Shown: positions 21,579 to 25,493 of the stretch, one piece after another
Numbering within the stretch: the stretch's first letter is position 1
Layout of the letters: the number at the start of each line of letters is the position of its first letter
Assembly: GCA_023388075.1 (NCBI GenBank)
Contig: JAEWGX010000088.1
Coordinates: 1 to 25,493 of the forward strand
Source: Pseudomonadota bacterium
GTDB taxonomy: Bacteria > Pseudomonadota > Gammaproteobacteria > Burkholderiales > Burkholderiaceae_E
Direction: 5' to 3'
DNA length: 25,493 bases
The notes under the pieces: generated by a model
The model's input: only the letters and a program-made list of their open reading frames with translations
Told to the model about the DNA's origin: nothing
The model's database searches: none
Position numbers and translations under genes: made by a program

Positions 21579-22244
21579 TCAACCCAGGCCGGTGATCCGG
21601 ATGCCGGACGCAGGCACCTTCCGGGTCCGGTTGATCCAGATGAGCACCGAAGTGAGCGACTCGGCCACCACCGAGTTGGCGAGCACGCCGGCGTCGATCG
21701 CGGTCATGCCGATCGATTCGATCAACCGGCACACCGTCGCACGGGCCTCGGCGTCGTCCGCGCACACCAGCACGTCGCAATCGACCGACGCGGCGAGATC
21801 GAGCAGGCGGTGAGCCGATACGTTCTGGAAGGCGGAGACGACGCGCACCTCTTCACCGAGGGCCGACTGAAGCACCTTCACGCAGGACTGTCCGTCGGGC
21901 AGTTGCACGACGCTGACCTTCGGCGGTACCAGCGGCACCGTCACGTCGATGAGGATCTTGCCGCGAAGGTGCTCCTGGACCTGTCGCGCCGTCGCCTGCT
22001 GCGCCGCGTACGGGACGGACAGGACAACGATCTCCGCGGAGCCGGCGGCGGACGGCAGGTCGCGGCCTTCGATCAGCGGGCTCGCCAGGCGCTCGTTCAG
22101 GTCGGCCGCCTTCTCCGCCGCACGCGCGGCATCCCGGGAGCCGATGAGCACGCGGTGCCCCGCGTGCGCGAACCGCAGCGCGATGCCGCTGCCTTCCTGG
22201 CCGGTTCCGCCGAGTACGGCGATGGTTGGTTTGGTCACAGTCAT
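21579..22244 (-). CDS. npdG: NADPH-dependent F420 reductase (Fno/NpdG-like)
   Basis: By family this enzyme transfers hydride between NADP(H) and F420, linking the F420 pool to central metabolism. The 221-residue protein starts with a dinucleotide-binding fold, AVLGGTGQEGSGIALRFA (GGTGQEG at 12-18), followed by GSRD (Ser36, Arg37), which contact the 2'-phosphate of NADP in this family. SVPYAAQQ, the KVLQSALGEEVRVVSAFQNVSAHRL segment and the C-terminal GMTAIDAGVLANSVVAESLTSVL stretch complete the pattern. The ATG overlaps the fbiC stop by four bases, with GGAG just upstream. Its place among F420 biosynthesis genes supports F420 as partner rather than another acceptor; the fold is related to pyrroline-carboxylate reductase-like NADP oxidoreductases. 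Confidence 0.92.
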   Translation of the reverse strand: MTVTKPTIAVLGGTGQEGSGIALRFAHAGHRVLIGSRDAARAAEKAADLNERLASPLIEGRDLPSAAGSAEIVVLSVPYAAQQATARQVQEHLRGKILIDVTVPLVPPKVSVVQLPDGQSCVKVLQSALGEEVRVVSAFQNVSAHRLLDLAASVDCDVLVCADDAEARATVCRLIESIGMTAIDAGVLANSVVAESLTSVLIWINRTRKVPASGIRITGLG

Positions 22245-24613
22245 TGCTCCAGAAGCTCAGTCGTGGTCAGGTGATGGGGGGCCTGCGGCGAAGGCGGCGG
22301 CGAGGCGGCGCGATCGATCGGCTGGTAAAGCGTCGTGCGCTGGGCGATCGGGCGGCCATGCCGCCGGGCCAGGTCCTCCAAGCGCGGCACGGTCATCTCC
22401 TGGCCCCAGTCCGCCCCGGCCGCGCGCGAGATGCTCTCGTTCATCAGGACGCCGCCCAGGTCGTTCACGCCCGCCTCGAGCATCTCGCCCAGGCCGTCCG
22501 GTCCCAGCTTCACCCACGAGGCCTGGATGTTCGTGATCAGCGGATGCAGGACGAGCCTCGCGACGGCATGCATGAGCACGGTCTCCCGCCACGTCGGGCC
22601 GTTGCGGGAAGCATGGCGCTTGAACATGGGGGTATTCATGGGAACGAACGGCAGCGGAACGAACTCGGTGAATCCGCCGGTGCGCTCCTGCAGGTCCCGG
22701 ATGGCCAGCAGGTGGCGCGCGGCGTGGACCGGTCGCTCCACGTGGCCGAACATGATGGTCGCCGTGGTCGGAATCCCGGCGCGATGCGCGCTTTCCACGA
22801 CCGCCAGCCACTGGGCGGTGTCCAGCTTGTCGGGGCAGATGACGGCGCGAACCTCGTCGTCCAGGATCTCGGCCGCGGTCCCCGGCAACGATCCGAGGCC
22901 GTTTGCCTTGAGCGCCACCAGGAACTCGTCCACCGGCAGGCCGAGCGATTCGGCACCATGGTGGACCTCGAGCGGCGAGAACGCATGCACGTGGATCCCG
23001 GGCACCGCCGCCTTGACCGCGCGGAGCAGACCGAGATACGTGTTGCCGTCGAAGCGTGGGTGGATGCCTCCCTGCATGCAGACTTCGGTGGCGCCCCGGT
23101 CCCTCGCCTCGATCGCCCGTTGCGCCACCTCCTCGTACGGCAGGTTGTAGGGGCCGTCCACGACGCGCTCGCCGCCGGTGCGCTTGGAGAACGCGCAGAA
23201 CGAGCAGCGATAGCTGCAGACGTTGGTGTAGTTGATGTTCCGGTTCACCACGTAGCGCAGCAGCTCGCCGACCGCCTGCCGGCGCAGCTCGTCCGCGGCA
23301 CGCACCACGTGCCGGTAGTCGGCGCCGCGGCTCTCGAAGAGCCGGGCGACCTCGTGCTCGGCGAGGCGCCGCCCGGCTCGCGCGCGCTCGACCAGCCCGC
23401 GCACGTCGGCGCAAGCCCGCTCCCGCGCGTGCGTGGGCGCCGACGCGAGCGGTGGCTGCGCAACACCGGCATCCCCCGGCCGCCATTGCTCGTCTCGCGC
23501 ATGTCCGCTCGCGTCGGACCAGTACGTCAGGCGGCCGAGCTGGCCGGTCGAGATCCAGGTGCGCGCTTCGAGGACGTAACGCGGATAGACGGGCAGCCGT
23601 GGCACCAGCGTGAAGCCGCCGTCGTCCAGCGATCGCGACAACCCCTCCAGTTGCGGCCATGCCGCCTCGGGATTCACGTAGTCGATCGTCACCGGCGAGA
23701 TGCCGCCGAGGTCGTTGATGCCCGCCCCGGCCAGGTCGAGCAGCTCGCCGCCGGTCAGGTTGGGCGGTGCCTGGACCGAGATGCTGTCGTCGAGCAGCAG
23801 TCGCGCCGCGGCGATCGTCCACAGGTGATCATCGTGGTCGGGCTCGGGATGCGCGCGCATCGGCGTGTTGTCCTTGGCCCGGAAGTTCTGGATGATGACC
23901 TCCTGGATGTGACCGTAGCGTTCGTGCAGGCGGCCGATGCTCGCCAGCGCGTCGAGCCGCTCCTCCCGGGTCTCGCCGATCCCGATGAGGATGCCGGTGG
24001 TGGTGGGAATCGCCAGTATCCCCGCCTCCGCGAGCATCCTCAGCCGGACCTCGGGATGCTTGTCCGGCGAACGATAGTGCGGCATTCCCTTGCCCATCAG
24101 CCGCTCGGCGGTGCTCTCCAGCATGAGGCCCACCGAGACACTGTGCTCGCGCAGCGCCGCCATCTCGCGGGCCGAGAGGACGCCCGCATTGACATGGGTG
24201 AGCAGCCGGGACGCGCGGCCGACCTCGCGGCAGGATTCCAGGAGGTACTGGAAGGTCGACTCGTAGCCGCGCCTGGCAAGCCAGTCCCGAGCGGAAGGAA
24301 AGCGCAGCTCCGGCTTGTCGCCGAGCGTGAACAACATCTCCGAGCAGCGCGCGTGGTCCCCGCGCCGCGCCAGATCGACCACCTCCTCCGGGGCCATGAA
24401 CGGCGCCGTGATCGCCCGCGGTGGGCGGGAGAAGGTGCAGTACCCGCAGAAGTCGCGGCAGAGGCGCGTCAACGGCGCGAAGACCTTGCGCGAGTAGGTG
24501 ATGACGTTGCCGTAGGCCTGCCGCGCGCGGCTCTCGGCGGCCTGGAGCAGGTCCTCGTGCCTCGTGGCAAGGATCTTCTGCGCGGACCAGAGTGGTTGAC
24601 GTGTTTGAAGCAT
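22241..24613 (-). CDS. fbiC: Fo synthase, fused CofG-CofH (FbiC)
   Basis: Fo synthase makes the deazaflavin chromophore Fo from tyrosine and 5-amino-6-ribitylaminouracil, with two radical SAM reactions. The 790-residue protein contains both halves. The N-terminal CofG-like domain has the cluster motif CRDFCGYC (Cys52, Cys56, Cys59) and NFRAKDNTPM. The C-terminal CofH-like domain has CSYRCSFC (Cys466, Cys470, Cys473), CMQGGIHP and ASWVKLG. A linker of about 100 residues, partly low-complexity, separates them. The last 20 or so residues (Pro/His-rich, ending TTELLEQ) extend past the usual end. This is the actinobacterial-style fusion; archaea and cyanobacteria usually have separate genes. It follows cofC by 46 bases and overlaps npdG by four. 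The ribosome-binding site is weak. Confidence 0.97.
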   Translation of the reverse strand: MLQTRQPLWSAQKILATRHEDLLQAAESRARQAYGNVITYSRKVFAPLTRLCRDFCGYCTFSRPPRAITAPFMAPEEVVDLARRGDHARCSEMLFTLGDKPELRFPSARDWLARRGYESTFQYLLESCREVGRASRLLTHVNAGVLSAREMAALREHSVSVGLMLESTAERLMGKGMPHYRSPDKHPEVRLRMLAEAGILAIPTTTGILIGIGETREERLDALASIGRLHERYGHIQEVIIQNFRAKDNTPMRAHPEPDHDDHLWTIAAARLLLDDSISVQAPPNLTGGELLDLAGAGINDLGGISPVTIDYVNPEAAWPQLEGLSRSLDDGGFTLVPRLPVYPRYVLEARTWISTGQLGRLTYWSDASGHARDEQWRPGDAGVAQPPLASAPTHARERACADVRGLVERARAGRRLAEHEVARLFESRGADYRHVVRAADELRRQAVGELLRYVVNRNINYTNVCSYRCSFCAFSKRTGGERVVDGPYNLPYEEVAQRAIEARDRGATEVCMQGGIHPRFDGNTYLGLLRAVKAAVPGIHVHAFSPLEVHHGAESLGLPVDEFLVALKANGLGSLPGTAAEILDDEVRAVICPDKLDTAQWLAVVESAHRAGIPTTATIMFGHVERPVHAARHLLAIRDLQERTGGFTEFVPLPFVPMNTPMFKRHASRNGPTWRETVLMHAVARLVLHPLITNIQASWVKLGPDGLGEMLEAGVNDLGGVLMNESISRAAGADWGQEMTVPRLEDLARRHGRPIAQRTTLYQPIDRAASPPPSPQAPHHLTTTELLEQ

Positions 24614-24659
24614 TGTCTCGTCTCAAGTATGCCGGGGACGCAACGCCGGCGCCGTCGCC

Positions 24660-25328
24660 TCAGGCAAGGACGCAGGTGGATTCCGCCGCGCGGCTGCCCG
24701 GCACGCGGGTTCGCCATCGCTGGTAGTCCGAGGGCTGGTCGATGTCGAAGGCAAAGCGGGGATGATGCACGACCCGCGGCGCAAGCCCTGCGCGACTCGC
24801 GAGCTGGAGGTGCCGTGCCAGGCTGGAGGGACCGAACGCGTATCGATCGAGGCGAACCGGCGACTGCAGCAGCAGGTTGGTTCCGCTCGAGTGCAGGTCC
24901 GGAACCAGGATGCATGCCGGATGCGCCGGCAACTGGTCCAGCAGACAGCGCAGGTCGTCCGCCACCCAGAGGGGCAGGTCCACCGGAAGGATCGCGAGGG
25001 CATCGACGCCGTGCGCGTGCCGAGTCGCCTGCGTCACCGCAGCGTTCAGGTCGCCGTCGCGCTCCTCGCGCAGCACGCCGAAGCCTCGATCATGCGCGAG
25101 CTGCAGCGCCTCCGGCGACCGGCTCACCACGACCGAGGCCGCGGGGCCCGGAAACGTCGCCAGGCGCTCGAGGGTCCTCTGCAGCAGCAACCGATTCAGC
25201 TCCCGGCGCTCATGCCGCGGCAAGGCCTGCGCAAGGCGCGACTTGCCTTCGTCCAGGCACTTGACCGGGACGACCACTCGCCACTGCCGGAGCTGGCGCG
25301 GCCGTGGGATCGCCGGGCTCGAGACCAT
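24660..25328 (-). CDS. cofC: F420 biosynthesis guanylyltransferase CofC/FbiD
   Basis: CofC activates a three-carbon phospho-acid with GTP, making the donor that CofD attaches to Fo. The known substrates in the family are 2-phospholactate, phosphoenolpyruvate and 3-phosphoglycerate, depending on lineage. The 222-residue protein shows the nucleotidyltransferase core: VVVPVK followed by GKSRLA (28-33), DGDLNAAV, LPVDLPL with Asp117, SSGTNLLL (GTNLLL at 149-154) and a late FDIDQPSD (194-201). Length matches the family. It begins 10 bases after the stop of the luciferase-like gene, so it is co-transcribed with it. The GTP-binding core is clear; the acid specificity cannot be assigned by eye. Confidence 0.93.
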   Translation of the reverse strand: MVSSPAIPRPRQLRQWRVVVPVKCLDEGKSRLAQALPRHERRELNRLLLQRTLERLATFPGPAASVVVSRSPEALQLAHDRGFGVLREERDGDLNAAVTQATRHAHGVDALAILPVDLPLWVADDLRCLLDQLPAHPACILVPDLHSSGTNLLLQSPVRLDRYAFGPSSLARHLQLASRAGLAPRVVHHPRFAFDIDQPSDYQRWRTRVPGSRAAESTCVLA

Positions 25329-25337
25329 CGTCGCACC

Positions 25338-25493
25338 CTAGCCGGGTGGAACCCAGCCAGGTACCTTCGCCATCACCTCCGCGGCGAACCACTCGATCTG
25401 CTCGTCCATCTCCGAGACCGTGTCGACCGGAAACATGAGCGCGGCGCAGTGGTCCACCCCGATCGCCCGGAGTTTTTCGATCTTCTCCAGGAT
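25338..25493 (-). CDS. 3' end of a luciferase-like (LLM class) oxidoreductase
   Basis: Only the last 51 codons are in the window; the gene continues past the right edge. The visible C-terminus reads LEKIEKLRAIGVDHCAALMFPVD, then EMDEQIEWFAAEVMAKVPGW, and stops with TAG at 25340-25338. The pattern of a GVDH/GVD strand, a short loop with a hydrophobic strand and a final amphipathic helix is typical for the end of bacterial luciferase-like monooxygenases, many of which use F420 rather than FMN. Being ten bases before cofC in the same operon makes F420 the likely cofactor. The cofactor-binding part is outside the window, so this is inference. Confidence 0.65.
   Translation of the reverse strand: MLEKIEKLRAIGVDHCAALMFPVDTVSEMDEQIEWFAAEVMAKVPGWVPPG

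Noticed and set aside
22226..25264. A 1012-codon open frame on the plus strand opposite fbiC and its neighbours
   Set aside because: It runs exactly antisense to clear F420 genes, has Arg/His/Gln-rich composition typical of GC-rich shadow frames and contains no recognisable domain.
1..25493. CRISPR arrays, tRNA or rRNA genes, insertion sequences, integrases or phage genes
   Set aside because: None was seen on reading both strands; the only direct repeat of note is the two-unit 29-bp duplication, too short and without spacers to be a CRISPR.

Overview
The window is GC-rich chromosomal DNA, almost entirely coding, from a Gram-negative proteobacterium, most likely a betaproteobacterium (Burkholderiales-like). 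The evidence is gene order: rsmB, htpX, fmt and def run leftward, and a LysM protein, dprA and a topoisomerase III (topB) run rightward from the same divergent point. A DUF4390-type gene probably follows rsmB at the left edge. This is inference from synteny; no rRNA or tRNA gene is present to confirm it.

Bases 1-4021 (minus strand) hold protein-maturation and housekeeping genes: a partial exported protein, rsmB (16S rRNA m5C methyltransferase), htpX (membrane protease), fmt and def (formylation of initiator tRNA and deformylation of nascent proteins). htpX has its own upstream region, with a good match to a sigma-32 heat-shock promoter and a perfect 7-bp hairpin. Bases 4072-10796 (plus strand) hold a LysM envelope protein, dprA, topB with a basic tail, a ChaC-type gamma-glutamylcyclotransferase, and two small genes (DUF6152-like exported protein and DUF6644-like membrane protein). 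The smg gene (DUF494) often found between dprA and the topoisomerase is absent. Next comes a SulP-family anion transporter that carries both a STAS and a cyclic-nucleotide-binding domain (10997-13267).

Bases 13276-19758 are metabolic and regulatory: a small Cys-rich GFA/DUF6151-like protein, a very large fused indolepyruvate ferredoxin oxidoreductase, a divergent Lrp/AsnC regulator with an inverted repeat in the shared intergenic region, a cupin gene, and a divergent LysR regulator. The LysR stop codon lies inside a 29-bp imperfect tandem duplication.

The most notable part is 19827-25493 (minus strand): a compact operon for the deazaflavin cofactor F420. In transcription order it reads luciferase-like monooxygenase (3' end only), cofC, fbiC (fused CofG-CofH), npdG (F420:NADP oxidoreductase), cofE, cofD. 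All known core steps from tyrosine and the pyrimidine precursor to F420-n are encoded, with an enzyme linking F420 to NADP and a probable F420 user as first visible gene. CofE lacks the C-terminal nitroreductase domain of actinobacterial FbiB, and no other gene here supplies it. This raises the question of which three-carbon phospho-acid CofC uses and which form of F420 this organism makes. F420 synthesis is patchy in Proteobacteria, so the operon may have been acquired. No CRISPR array, RNA gene, insertion sequence or phage gene was seen, and no gene-free stretch exceeds about 200 bases.
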